DNA of 64,000 nt from Cyanodermella asteris (Eukaryota; Ascomycota; Lecanoromycetes; Ostropales; Stictidaceae). How positions within the stretch are numbered: position 1 is the stretch's first letter; each line of letters begins with the position of its first letter. Both the position numbers and the translations under genes were made by a program. Below, piece by piece: positions 19,870-30,114 of this stretch. The notes under the pieces are model-generated. The model was not told the DNA's origin. It ran no database searches and saw only the letters and a list, made by a program, of their open reading frames with translations. The DNA lies in contig UYJD01000015.1 in NCBI GenBank assembly GCA_900618795.1, positions 689,034-753,033 on the forward strand. Reading direction: 5' to 3'.

Positions 19870-21509
19870 ATGTCGCTCTACTTCGAGGCATCGAAGTTTT
19901 TAGGTCACTCTCAGGCTTCTTTAAAATCGCGCGTGTTCTCGGAAAAGAATCTCAAATCTCAGCCGTCCCAAATCTTTGCACTTGTTGCCGAGGCGAGAAA
20001 GTGGTCCCCTGTTCTGAAAGAGATCATCGAAAATGCCTCTCTACTTTCATTAGAGCGAAAGGTTGACTTCCTGATATCTCATTTGTCTGTCACGCTCTGA
20101 CATATTTGTAGCTCACCCCCGAGCTGGCACTTTTGCTTGTACATGACCTTTTTACTAAGAGGGGAATCTCTGCACCTTCGAGCCACAAACTGCGAGTATC
20201 GGTTGAGCGAAACAGGGCCAGACTCCAGGCCGAGCTTACAAAAGCCCGAATAAAGAGAAAATGCGCGAGTCTAGACGAGCTGAAAAGCTCATTGTCCGCG
20301 AACCATTTGAACGACTCCGCTTCTACATCAATCGGGAGTCCGCAAACTCGTACCAACGACCCTCACTATAAGCACGCGAGGTGGGTCAGAGTCAATCGGC
20401 TCAAATCGACCTTGGAAGAGCAGATCAAAACAACCTTCTCGGCACATGACCAGGTTGATGATTTGAAAAGTGTTTTGACACATTCTGGGGCCCCACCATC
20501 CCATAGAATATTGCACATCGACAAGCATATTCCTGATCTGATCGCGCTTCCGCCGAACACAGATCTGTCAAAAGAAAGAGCTTATCTCGACGGCATGTTG
20601 ATCATTCAAGACAAAGCTTCGTGTTTCCCGGCATATCTTCTTGATCCTCGGCCGGAAGATGAGATTGTCGTTGACGGTTGCGCAGCCCCTGGGAACAAGA
20701 CAACCCACCTGGCATCGTTGAGAAAAGTCGCTGGAGAAGACCAGAACTGCGATATCATTGCTTGCGAGCGCGACAAGTCTCGTGCACAAATTCTTCAAAA
20801 GATGATCAAGACCGCAGGCGCCGGAGATTCCGTCACCATCAGAGCCGGTCAAGACTTCTTGCGGGCCGAGCCCCAGGCCGAGCCGTGGTGCAACGTCGGG
20901 GCGCTTTTGCTTGATCCTAGTTGTTCAGGTAGCGGGATCATCGGCCGAGACGAAGAGACTGAGGCGGTGGTCTTGCCAAGTCTGCCTATCAGCGACGTTT
21001 CAAACCTTAAGAAACGCAAGCGTGAAGAGCATGGCAAGGCTCCCTCCCATGACGCTGGACTCCTCGCAGAAGAGAAAGCTGAACAATCTGTATCGCAAGA
21101 CCGCCTAAAAGCATTAAGCGCTTTTCAGAAGAAGATAGTTCTGCATGCACTCAGCTTTCCCAAAGCGCGAAAAGTCACGTACTCGACCTGTTCGGTTCAC
21201 GATGAGGAGAACGAGCATGTTGTGGCGTCGGTACTTAATTCAGATATTGCAAAGCGATATGGTTGGAAGGTTCTTGCGAGACAAGATCAAGTCGACGGCA
21301 TGAGACGGTGGCATATGAGGGGCAGGCAATCGCGGACTGAGAGTCTGGTCGTCGATTCAATTACCGCAGAGGCTTGCATCAGGTGTGAGAAGCACACGGC
21401 GGACGGTACCCAAGGGTTTTTTGTTGCTGGGTTTGTACGGGAGGAATTGGATGTAGCTGCTGAGGATGACGAGACTGGCGAAGACGAATGGGGCGGTTTT
21501 GATGACTGA
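19870..21509 (+). CDS. RCM1: 25S rRNA m5C methyltransferase (NSUN5/Rcm1 type)
   Basis: NOL1/NOP2/Sun-family RNA cytosine-C5 methyltransferase acting on large-subunit rRNA in the nucleolus. Exons 19870-20061 and 20112-21509 join across a 50-bp intron (donor GTTGAC, acceptor TGTAG), giving 529 residues. The N-terminal domain begins MSLYFEASKFLG. SAM-binding motif I is DGCAAPGNKTTHLA (~205). Motif IV is LLLDPSCSGSG, the NSUN5 form. Motif VI is YSTCSVHDEENEHVV, with the TCS catalytic cysteine. A Lys/Glu-rich insert and an acidic C-terminal tail (AEDDETGEDEWGGFDD) are present. The motif set separates it from Nop2 and Trm4. Confidence 0.92.
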
Positions 21510-21558
21510 GAGTATTACTTCCGTGGCTGGCTTCTGCCTGTCCTTGATCGAGCCTACC

Positions 21559-21853
21559 GTACTTGCCATGCTAATGAGGCAGACAGTCATACAAGTACTT
21601 GCTGAGGTGTTGTACTGTCTTCCTAGCCATCTACCTTCGCAACGGCCAGCTTGAAAACCTGTACCACTTCCTATTTAACTAGTCCTTTATGACGCTTCAT
21701 CAGTGTCTACATCAGTATTCAGAAACATACATCGAGATGTACTGATCAAGATAGTCCCATCGGTGAGAGTTACATAAAGAGGTACTAATCAAGAAAGCCT
21801 CGTCAGCGTCTATCTGAGAAGTTGAAGACATATGTGGTGAGGTCCTGATCGAG
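21559..21853. repeat. Weak degenerate 12-bp repeat array (copy C)
   Basis: The 3' flank of RCM1 contains diverged words of the GTACTTGCTGAG / GTACTGATCAAG type. Several are separated by multiples of 12 bp: the GTACTT words at 21559 and 21595 are 36 apart, those at 21703, 21715 and 21739 are 12 and 24 apart, and those at 21782 and 21842 are 60 apart. The phase slips between blocks. It looks like an older relative of the clearer arrays at 25.3-25.8 and 27.25-27.4 kb. The rest of 21510-22083 has no gene. Confidence 0.35.
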
Positions 21854-22083
21854 ACGAGCCGCCTGAAATCCGACACGCAAGCAACAACGCCTATGCTCTC
21901 GCCTTACTTGCGACCTCATCAGGGGTCTCGATGGCGAGCGGGAGAAGGTCTGATCGACGAATTGAAGACACGGACAAAATTCTCATCCAGCATGGACGGG
22001 AAGTACCTTGCTGATCATCGCTCCGGCACGACGCTCGTCAGAATCTGGATGCCGCTGTAAACGCTCATGAATTGGTATTCCAA

Positions 22084-22584
22084 TCAAAAATCACTCGCGC
22101 GGCCATTAAAGCTCCAATCCCCTGTTCCACCCCATCGCAAGGGCTCATTCTTTGGGCCGCCTACTTCACCGGTCACTGGGTTCTTGTCCCCCTCGAATTC
22201 TGGCTGTGCCCCTCGTCTTATATTCGGGTGTAGTTCCTCCCCCTTCCCGTCCGCCTTGATCCGAGCCTTGAGGTCAGGTCCTTCTTGCTCCTTTGCCTGG
22301 GGCGACTGGTTGACTTGCGGTCTTGTCCTGGCTGGTTGTGGCGAAAGAGACTCTTCAGCTGCGTATGTCATTCTCGCCTCTTCGGAGCGTGGATCTTCAT
22401 CTGCGCGCGGTGTGCTGAATGCGCCGGTCGACTTGCGTTGAAGGTCTTCGAATATCTTCTGTTCTTCTTCCGGCAGTCGTGGTGGAGCTGGCGACACGCC
22501 AAAGCTTGCTAACATGCGCGGCGTGGTGCTGTATAGTCGAGCTGTCGGCCGCGGCAGGCGAGAGATGAAGCGGAGTGATGACAT
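22084..22584 (-). CDS. Succinate dehydrogenase assembly factor 4 (Sdh8/SDHAF4)
   Basis: DUF1674 protein of the mitochondrial matrix that chaperones flavinylated Sdh1 during complex II assembly. It has 166 residues if begun at MSSLRFISRLPRPTARLYS, a typical Arg/Ser-rich presequence. An ORF extension of 32 codons upstream is not family-like. The diagnostic C-terminal block is HPNIRRGAQPEFEGDKNP, then GGPKNEPLRWG and DWSFNGRASDF at the very end. The middle is polar and longer than in yeast. It is divergent from TRP5 with 319 bp between starts. Confidence 0.9.
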   Translation of the reverse strand: MSSLRFISRLPRPTARLYSTTPRMLASFGVSPAPPRLPEEEQKIFEDLQRKSTGAFSTPRADEDPRSEEARMTYAAEESLSPQPARTRPQVNQSPQAKEQEGPDLKARIKADGKGEELHPNIRRGAQPEFEGDKNPVTGEVGGPKNEPLRWGGTGDWSFNGRASDF

Positions 22585-22815
22585 TGTGGAGAGTGGTTGT
22601 GCGGTATGCAATGTTGTCTTCTGGAAGCGATGGCGAGTTGAGATCGGAATTGGGCTGCGTCGAATGTGTGTGGCTGTCAATCAATTCAGAAAGGAAAGGA
22701 TAAAGTAGATATAACCGTGAGCATAACCTCGGCGATGCCCGGAGCTGGGCCCCGGTCGAGCCGTCATAGGATGCACTCCCGAAATCTTTCATTGCCTGAG
22801 GTCCTATTTCGCTCG

Positions 22816-22822
22816 TGAGTCA
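22816..22822. promoter_or_regulatory. Gcn4/Cpc1 site upstream of TRP5
   Basis: TGAGTCA, the reverse complement of the Gcn4/Cpc1/CpcA consensus TGACTCA, lies 82 bp before the TRP5 start in the SDHAF4-TRP5 divergent region. It fits induction of a tryptophan gene under general amino-acid (cross-pathway) control. The base match is seen; the regulation is inferred. Confidence 0.65.
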
Positions 22823-22903
22823 CACAGTTTCCGCCCTGCAACATATTGTGTAACTCGTCCAGTCCTTTCTCTCTCCTTCCGATACGATCGCAATCGACAC
22901 AAC

Positions 22904-25159
22904 ATGGAGGGTCTAAAGTCAACGTTTGCCCGCTGCAAGCAGGAAGGGCGCCCCGCCATGGTAGCTTATGTTACTGCCGGCTACCCCGAAATCAGCGAGA
23001 CACCAGACATTCTTCTCGGCCTGGAGCAGGGAGGAGCAGATGTGATCGAATTGGGCATGCCGTTCAGTGATCCAATTGCCGACGGTCCCACGATTCAGAA
23101 ATCCAACAATAAGGCGCTCGAGAATGGCGTTTCAATCACAACCTGTCTTCAGATGGTCCGGGATGCAAGAGCTCGAGGATTGGCCGTGCCTTGTATTCTG
23201 ATGGGCTACTGGAACCCTTGCCTAAGCTACGGAGAGGAAAAGCTGCTGAAGGACTGCCAGCAGGCCGGAGTAAATGGGTTTATATTAGTCGATCTTCCAC
23301 CACATGAGGCCGTCCAGTTTCGCAATCGATGCACAAAGTATGGGCTATCATACGTCCCGCTTATCGCCCCGGCGACGTCAGAGAAGCGGATGAAACTCTT
23401 GTGTGGCATTGCAGATTCTTTCATCTACGTCGTTTCTAGAATGGGGGTCACTGGCGCTACAGGAACAATGAATGCCGCCCTTCCACAGCTTCTGGAGAAG
23501 GTCCATCGCTACTCCGGAAACGTCCCAGCCGCGGTAGGATTCGGCATCTCAACCCGTGAACACGTCCAGTCCGTGGGAAACATCGCAGAGGGAGTGGTCA
23601 TTGGTAGCCAGATCATCAACATTTTGTCAGGAGCAGCGAAGGGTCATCGTGCTGAGGCAGTACAGGAATATCTTGCTGAGGTCACTGGTCGAGAGCCTGG
23701 TAAATTCAACCAAGGCAATGGTATCAGCCGAGAGGTCGGAATTGTCGAGACTATGGGGGAGGCGCAAGAACCCCAAGGCGGACTGAAGCATGTTGATGGC
23801 ATTATACGCGCCAATGGATCAGGCCCTGGTATCATGGAGCAGATCGAAGCTCTCAACACCAACGGAAATGTGGATATGGTCGACCCCTCCCGCATTGGCG
23901 AGTTCGGAGGCCAGTATGTTCCAGAATCCCTCATGGACTGTCTATCTGAACTCGAGGAAGGCTTCAATGAGGCGCGAAACGATCCAAAGTTCTGGGAAGA
24001 GTATCGCTCGTTCTACGCGTACATCGGCCGTCCGGGACATCTTCAATTCGCCGACCGCTTGACGGAACATGCTGGAGGAGCTAAAATCTGGCTCAAGCGC
24101 GAGGATCTCAATCATACCGGTTCTCACAAGATCAATAATGCTCTCGGTCAAATTCTTCTCGCAAAGCGACTTGGCAAGACTGAGATCATCGCTGAGACCG
24201 GTGCAGGTCAGCATGGTGTTGCTACCGCCACAATATGCGCTAAACTAGGCCTGCAGCTGACCGTGTATATGGGTGCGGAGGACGTGCGACGGCAAGCCTT
24301 GAACGTGTTTAGGATTAAGCTGCTCGGGGCCAAGGTATTTGCGGTCGAAGCCGGGTCCCAGACACTGAGAGATGCTGTCAACGAAGCTCTTAGAGACTGG
24401 TGTACAAGGCTAGATAAATGTCACTACTGCATTGGGTCAGCCATCGGTCCTCACCCTTTCCCTACGATCGTGAGAGAGTTCCAAAGTGTCATTGGCAACG
24501 AAACGAAAGAGCAGATGCAAAAGCTTCGGGGCAAGTTACCAGACGCGGTGGTTGCCTGCGTTGGCGGCGGAAGCAATAGCGTTGGGGTAAGCTACTCCTT
24601 AATATCTGCTACAAGTGATTTGCTGACAATCTCATAGATGTTTTACCCTTTTGCAAATGATCCGTCCGTCAAGCTTCTCGGAGTGGAGGCGGGAGGCGAT
24701 GGTCTTGATGCCGAGCCATACCCTGACCGTCCCAATGAACTCCGTCATTCAGCAACATTGACTGCTGGAACTGTCGGCTCCCTCCATGGCACTCTCAGCT
24801 TTTTGCTTCAGGACAAGAACGGACAGGTGATGGGAACAAAGTCGTCTTCGGCGGGACTTGACTATCCTGGCGTTGGGCCTCAATTAGCAGCTTGGAAAGT
24901 TAGCGGCAGAGCATCATATATCGCCGCAACGGACGCCGAAGCTTTCCAGGGATTCCGACTACTCAGTCAACTGGAGGGCATCATCCCGGCCCTGGAGACT
25001 GCGCATGCAATTCACGGTGCAATTGAACTCGCCAAAACTATGAGGCAGGACCAGGACCTTGTGATCTGTCTGAGTGGCAGGGGCGACAAAGATGTGCAGA
25101 GTGTGGCCGACGGATTGCCCGAGTTCGGCCCCAAGATCGGCTGGGATTTGCGATTTTAG
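22904..25159 (+). CDS. TRP5: Bifunctional tryptophan synthase
   Basis: Last step of tryptophan biosynthesis: indole-3-glycerol phosphate to indole (alpha), then indole plus serine to tryptophan (beta), fused as in other fungi. Exons 22904-24586 and 24638-25159 join over a 51-bp intron and give 734 residues. The alpha TIM barrel (~1-265) has [18 protein letters not shown] with both catalytic acids. After a linker, the beta domain starts near [11 protein letters not shown]. The PLP lysine lies in [15 protein letters not shown] (~409), and the phosphate-binding loop VGGGSNSVG directly abuts the intron. The C-terminus ends [12 protein letters not shown]...GWDLRF, complete. Fungal names vary (TRP5, trpB, trp-3). 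Confidence 0.97.
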
Positions 25160-25293
25160 TCGAACTTTGTGTCGCGACAATGTGTTTTCAAGACGCCTCT
25201 GTAGATCTCAACAAGACTCTACTTATTCTAGTCTTTCTGCACCAATCTGCTTCGATGCGTATGTCACTGCCACGATGTATGTCCACATCGGTA

Positions 25294-25835
25294 CCTATCC
25301 AAACATCCCGAGTGATGACTGACAACACACTCATGCTGGTACTTCTACAGGGATGGCTTCACCATCTTGTGTGTGTGTGTGTCAGTACCCTGCTGTGTGT
25401 CTACTCAATTATCTCGGCCAGTATCTGTGGCAATACCTCAAAGGGTTCTCGCAACGTAGATGCTCATGTACTAATCTGAGTACCTTGGAAGCGACCTCTG
25501 CCAACATTCACATCAGTACACACCGAGATACTTGACCAGGCACTCGTCCAGGTGTTTTGCCAGGTACTGTTTTAACTACTTTACCAGATGCTTTGCCAGG
25601 TATTTCGCCAGGCACTCTGTAAGTCACTTTGTCGAATACTCCATCAGGTATATGGTCCGGTATTTTGTCAGAGACCTTTCCAGGGATCTCGCTAAGTACT
25701 CCTCCACGTACTTGCACAAAGGTGTTCGATAATACTGCCGCAGCTAGCGGTGTACATGCTGGAGCGAGTGGGTCGATCATTATTTTCCTCAACACTTCAA
25801 CCAGTGTCTGATTAAGTACTCATTTCAGAGGCTAT
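25294..25835. repeat. Degenerate 12-bp tandem repeat array (copy B)
   Basis: About 540 bp can be cut into consecutive, strongly diverged 12-mers. The core at 25538-25729 is 16 units with consensus AGGTACTTTGCC. Because 12 is a multiple of three, both strands stay open there and read as tetrapeptide repeats (plus: RCFA, RYFA, RHSV...; minus: VPGK, IPGK, VPGE...). Flanking units such as GTCAGTACCCTG, GCCAGTATCTGT, TGAGTACCTTGG and TTAAGTACTCAT keep the 12-bp phase. A short GT run (~25369-25381) sits inside. No start context, splice sites or codon bias argue for protein. I read it as an old minisatellite. Nothing else was seen between 25160 and 26048. Confidence 0.65.
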
Positions 25836-26048
25836 GTGTGCAAGGCTAATGGTACGATTCGTGATTGTTGGAGAACACTAGCACCTAAAATTGCAACCAC
25901 GCAACTATATTTCGTCATAAAAAGGGAAACATCAACACTGTAGTCTGCAAAATCCTTATCCTGACTCCACGCTTGAACGACATTCACTTCTCAATCCTGC
26001 CATGCTCACTGACACGAAAGGCCTGCTGTTCGTCGTACAACAAAATGC

Positions 26049-26987
26049 TCAATCCTCCCAGTCGATACGATACGGCTTGATCCTCGCTGCCTCTCGGAAG
26101 AAGTCCAACGCCACCGGTGTTGCATCAAACACCGTCGGACCATGCCGCAGCTCATCATTCGCCAGCGGCGTCATCGTAGGCCATCCGTGGCCGAAACCAT
26201 GAATCAGGTAATGAACCACAATAGCGTGATCGGTTCCACAACGCCAAGTATATTTCTCCACAACTCCACCATACAGATGATCCTCTTCAGCCTCGTCCTG
26301 GATGATCTGTCCACCATTCATGCCTTTCTCCATCATCCACGTGTACCCCCGAAGCCAGTCTCCAATCGGCCAACTCGGTCCATCAGGGGTGTCCACACCG
26401 TTGTAGTCGATGACCGGATCAGCGTCGCCGTGGAACTCAAGTAGAGGGACCGGAAATCGCTTGCTTTCGAACTTGCTGAACAAAGGCTCGGTCAAAGCAT
26501 CGTCCAGAAAGATCGCAGATGATGCCATCACGACTGCTCGTATCCTCCTGCTCAGCCGCTTATCGCATGCTACCAGCGCCGTCAAACCGGCACCGTTGGA
26601 GAATCCTAGCAGGAATATGCGATCCGCATCAACGGGATACACTTCGCACAGATGTTCGAGAAGAGCTGTGACAAAGTCAAGGTCATTGACTTCAGTCATC
26701 GAAGGAGCCTCAGGGGAGCCTAGCCATTTCTCGCCATGACCCTCAGGATATGCCACCATAAACTCAGGGTTGACGCCGCTGTCGGAGAGGCCGGTCTCGA
26801 TGGCAAAAGTTTCTGGACGCTGTAGCTTGCCATGGAATGCAAGAATCAATGGTAGCTTTTGTTTTTGTTGGCTGGTGTAATATGCTTCTGGGTAATGCAG
26901 CTGAAATTTGCGCTCGAGACCACCAACCTGGAGCGTCAAGTGAATGTCACTGCTGCCATGTGGTGGAGCGGCCAGACCTGCTGCCAT
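26049..26987 (-). CDS. CE1/PHB-depolymerase-like serine esterase
   Basis: Alpha/beta hydrolase of the LpqC / feruloyl-esterase CE1 / polyhydroxybutyrate-depolymerase group. Single exon, 312 residues. The entry strand is LPLILAFHGKLQ (~47-58). The nucleophile is in FLLGFSNGAGLT (~140), the acid in LEFHGDADPVIDY (~205) and the histidine in HGFGHGWP (~275). No signal peptide is visible, so it is probably intracellular, unlike secreted feruloyl esterases. The gene lies between two 12-bp repeat arrays in opposite orientation. Substrate unknown. Confidence 0.8.
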   Translation of the reverse strand: MAAGLAAPPHGSSDIHLTLQVGGLERKFQLHYPEAYYTSQQKQKLPLILAFHGKLQRPETFAIETGLSDSGVNPEFMVAYPEGHGEKWLGSPEAPSMTEVNDLDFVTALLEHLCEVYPVDADRIFLLGFSNGAGLTALVACDKRLSRRIRAVVMASSAIFLDDALTEPLFSKFESKRFPVPLLEFHGDADPVIDYNGVDTPDGPSWPIGDWLRGYTWMMEKGMNGGQIIQDEAEEDHLYGGVVEKYTWRCGTDHAIVVHYLIHGFGHGWPTMTPLANDELRHGPTVFDATPVALDFFREAARIKPYRIDWED

Positions 26988-27254
26988 GATGAAGGCGTTG
27001 CGTTGAGATTGTTGTAAATTGTTTCGCCTCTAGCTAAGGTTTGATCGAAGCGTTTCGGGAGCAGATGATGGAACGGCCGGCGGGATGTAACGGGTGTTTC
27101 AGATCAGAGTGGGGCAGGTAAGACCTTGGAAGGACGGCGAAGAAAGCGCAAACACATTCGGCTTGACGCTTTTGGTTTGAATCGTCCATCGATAATGGTG
27201 AATGCCAACATCTCTCTTCAAGCATATGGCCAATAATCTAGGCGTGTGTTTAGC

Positions 27255-27410
27255 TATGGAAGTACCTGCCTGAGTCTTCGGCTGAGTAATTGTATGAGTA
27301 CTCGCATGAATAGTTACATGAGTTCCTGGCTGAATACTCGAGTGACGATTCGGCTCAGTACCTTGGTCAGTATATATTTCAAAACCTGGCCCCTTACTCG
27401 GCTACAGACA
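27255..27410. repeat. Degenerate 12-bp tandem repeat array (copy A)
   Basis: Thirteen consecutive diverged 12-mers with consensus NGGCTGAGTACY, for example CGGCTGAGTAAT, TGTATGAGTACT, TGGCTGAATACT and CGGCTCAGTACC. The consensus matches the reverse complement of copy B (GGCAAAGTACCT) at most positions, so the two arrays flanking the esterase gene are related and inverted. More diverged units may continue to ~27480. The rest of 26988-27660 has no gene. Confidence 0.6.
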
Positions 27411-27660
27411 TGTCAGGCCATGCTGCTTGGAATCTCAATCAATACGTAGACAACCACTTCAGCGCTTACTTCTTTCATTGAATGGCACAATACCATCGCG
27501 TTAACTTGTGAAGCTCTTACCACCCACATATCGACATGCAGACAATTGTTTCGCGCAATACCAAGTCAAGCGCCTCCCTGAAGATCTGACATAGGTTTCC
27601 TCGTAAACTCGTCAGGCGCTGCCTCTCCGCATGTGATGTCTTCCACTCCGATCTCTGAAC

Positions 27661-30114
27661 TTACTCCTCCATCTCATCAGCGCCCGCGGACCCCTTGACG
27701 ATCTGGGGTGCCAATTCTTGGGTCGGCGCCCAAGGCTGCGCAGACCGTGGGAACACTCTTTTGTATAGACTGACACCAATGCTGTCCTGTGGGTTGATCT
27801 TTGCGTCAAACGTCGCCTTGAAGTAGCCATGAGTTCCAAGACTTTCCTTGATGAAGCCGCTTCGACCTCGCCGGGTCCACAGAGGAAGCGCCTTGAACCA
27901 ACGAACATCTTGCTTGTTGAAGAACATGTACCGCACGGTGACGAGCTTCTTGTGGATTTTGAAAGGATGACCTGTCAAGATCACCCGCTTCGCAACAACT
28001 CGAGTCTGGTCCGGGGGCAGTGACGTTCCCGTGCCGACCAGCGCGATCGACGACGAGCCATCCGTTGATTGCATTCGTTTGAAAAACAACACAGGAATTG
28101 ATCCCCAGCTATGTGGCCCGATGAAAGTCGCCACACAGCTGCGACCAGGATGCAGGAAGCGGTCAAATTTGTGGACATTGTTCGGCGTGTTACCAACACC
28201 CGAGAACAGTGGATTCACGGCAAACCTCCTCGAGCCACATTGGACAAGAAGTTCTTCCTTGGACTTGATGGGGCCTTCGAGGTCGCTGCTGAGGGTTATG
28301 CTGTAATTTGCAACCACACGCTTGTTCTCGTGGCGAAGTAGAGCAACCGCGCTTAAAGTCTTGGTCGAGAGTATCGACTCCTTCAATCGAGCAGGAACAT
28401 TTTGTACGTAGATGTCCACTCGAGTTCCAGGCGCGACACCACCCACAAGTATTTCTCGCATGGCCCTGGACTTTGCTCCCCTGTAGTCAGGAACTTGCAG
28501 CAATCGATTCCAGTCTTCCGGCTCATGCGCCTTGTCTGCACTCGTGTCCCAGACGCTCGTGCGGAGGCTTTTTAACCCCCGATAGCGACCCAATCTCTCG
28601 CTCGCCAACACGTTCGGGTGCAGCTCAATCTCATCCGGAAATTCGATATCTTCCTCGGCCTCACTCCGCTTGTTTCTCCTGAAGGCAGCCAAATCGTCGG
28701 CTTCTTCTTCCAATGATCGATCCATGAACATTTCAGATTGAGGATACTCGCTCTGTGCACCTTCGGTCATTCCTCCTGCCGTTGCGGTTTCGAGACCCTC
28801 CAGACCATCTTCAGGTCCAGCCTTCTCGGCAGCGATCTCTGCGCCCAGATCATCATCCATCACGGAGTCCATGTCGGACCCAGAGTCAGACACGTCATCC
28901 AAGTACCAGGCCGCTTGATAATCCGAGGTACCTTTAGGCAAACGCTTCGCCTTTGATGCTGCCTGGGGCTCGTCGTCAGAGAAGTAATGATGATCGTCGA
29001 GGAGCACCCCTTTGCTCTCCATCGTGACTTCTGTAGCCACAACGTCTGCATCTTCCATAGCAACCTCTTCCGGGGCAAGTTCCTTCAGATCATCCTGATC
29101 AACATCCGGTTCTTGGAGAGTTCGCAAAACGTCGTCAGCTCCCATCTCATCGGCTTTACGCTTCCTGGCCTTCAATGTAGGCGCCTCAACAATCTTTCCG
29201 ATTTGATATGCACCAAAGTCGCCAATCTGAAGCAATCGGTTCGCATTGAGGTTCTTGCCCCGTACCGTGCCTCGAATGATCAGCTTACCTTCTTGACTGC
29301 CTTCGCTCGGGTCGATCCACTCCACCTCATCTGAAAGTAACCAACTCCTTTCCTCCCTCCACCGAATTCCCTTTGGCGTAGCGGTGCAGATTGAGCGCAG
29401 CACATTTGTACATTCTTGCGGCGAGTCCAAGGAATGTACCCTCTCCTGGCCAGGGAAGTAGTGTGTTATGAAACTTTTCAGAGAAGCACTAATCTGGGAT
29501 CTGCGCTTCGCGGGTTCGATTGCGTCCAACCCATAAACACAAGTGAGCACACTTGACACACCCTGACTTTCGATTGACTTCAGCAACAGCTCGCCCTCTG
29601 CTCCTACTTCCTCTCTGGCCGAGAGAACAAAGAGAACAAAGTCAGCGGTACGGCATGCGTCGAGGGCTCCGAACAAGTCTCCTGATGCTGGAATGTACTG
29701 AACCTTCTGCTTGAAACGGTCTATCTCAACAATGTTGGGCACCTCTTGATTCACTTCAACATCGAGGTCAAGGCTTTCGTTCAATTTCTGGACTGCCGCT
29801 ACCGAGTCCACGTCATCCGACAGCGGTACCACGGCGACTATCCTCGGTGCCCCCTTCTGTCCTTGGAAAACGCTTGTGCTCTGGAGATGTTCTCTATTTT
29901 TCGTAACGCGTTGCTGTCGTGCTTGGTGTCTTCGGTCTATCTTTGACATGATTTGTTGGTGACGAGATTTTGCGTGTGCTCCAAAGCTCTTCTCAACCTT
30001 TCCCTTTGCCAGGTCTTTCAACACGCCCTTGGTCGCATGGCGAGACTTGAATGGACGGTGGTCACTTTTCGTCGTGCTTCGGTGGTGATGCTGGGAAGCC
30101 GTAGAGACTCCCAT
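27661..30114 (-). CDS. TSR1: 40S ribosome maturation factor Tsr1
   Basis: GTPase-like but catalytically inactive relative of Bms1. It binds pre-40S particles and blocks early initiation-factor and 60S binding. The start chosen at 30114 gives the conserved N-terminus (MGVSTASQHHHRSTTKSDH, then FKSRHATKGVLKDLAKGKVE) and 817 residues, close to the family length. The frame is open for 93 more codons upstream without family-like sequence. Regions seen: basic N-terminus, G-domain-like part with AARP2CN region, acidic middle (~480-570), the block GRYRGLKSLRTSVWD, and a C-terminal beta-barrel region ending near SIGVSLYKRVFPR. No intron. Divergent from UTP7. Confidence 0.93.
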   Translation of the reverse strand: MGVSTASQHHHRSTTKSDHRPFKSRHATKGVLKDLAKGKVEKSFGAHAKSRHQQIMSKIDRRHQARQQRVTKNREHLQSTSVFQGQKGAPRIVAVVPLSDDVDSVAAVQKLNESLDLDVEVNQEVPNIVEIDRFKQKVQYIPASGDLFGALDACRTADFVLFVLSAREEVGAEGELLLKSIESQGVSSVLTCVYGLDAIEPAKRRSQISASLKSFITHYFPGQERVHSLDSPQECTNVLRSICTATPKGIRWREERSWLLSDEVEWIDPSEGSQEGKLIIRGTVRGKNLNANRLLQIGDFGAYQIGKIVEAPTLKARKRKADEMGADDVLRTLQEPDVDQDDLKELAPEEVAMEDADVVATEVTMESKGVLLDDHHYFSDDEPQAASKAKRLPKGTSDYQAAWYLDDVSDSGSDMDSVMDDDLGAEIAAEKAGPEDGLEGLETATAGGMTEGAQSEYPQSEMFMDRSLEEEADDLAAFRRNKRSEAEEDIEFPDEIELHPNVLASERLGRYRGLKSLRTSVWDTSADKAHEPEDWNRLLQVPDYRGAKSRAMREILVGGVAPGTRVDIYVQNVPARLKESILSTKTLSAVALLRHENKRVVANYSITLSSDLEGPIKSKEELLVQCGSRRFAVNPLFSGVGNTPNNVHKFDRFLHPGRSCVATFIGPHSWGSIPVLFFKRMQSTDGSSSIALVGTGTSLPPDQTRVVAKRVILTGHPFKIHKKLVTVRYMFFNKQDVRWFKALPLWTRRGRSGFIKESLGTHGYFKATFDAKINPQDSIGVSLYKRVFPRSAQPWAPTQELAPQIVKGSAGADEMEE

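Noticed and set aside
25367-25382. GT dinucleotide run
   Set aside because: Short simple repeat, expected by chance and of no evident function.
25532-25732. ORF with repeated tetrapeptides as a repeat protein or secreted peptide
   Set aside because: Both strands are open for the same reason (12-bp period). No start context, splice sites or codon bias; better read as a minisatellite.
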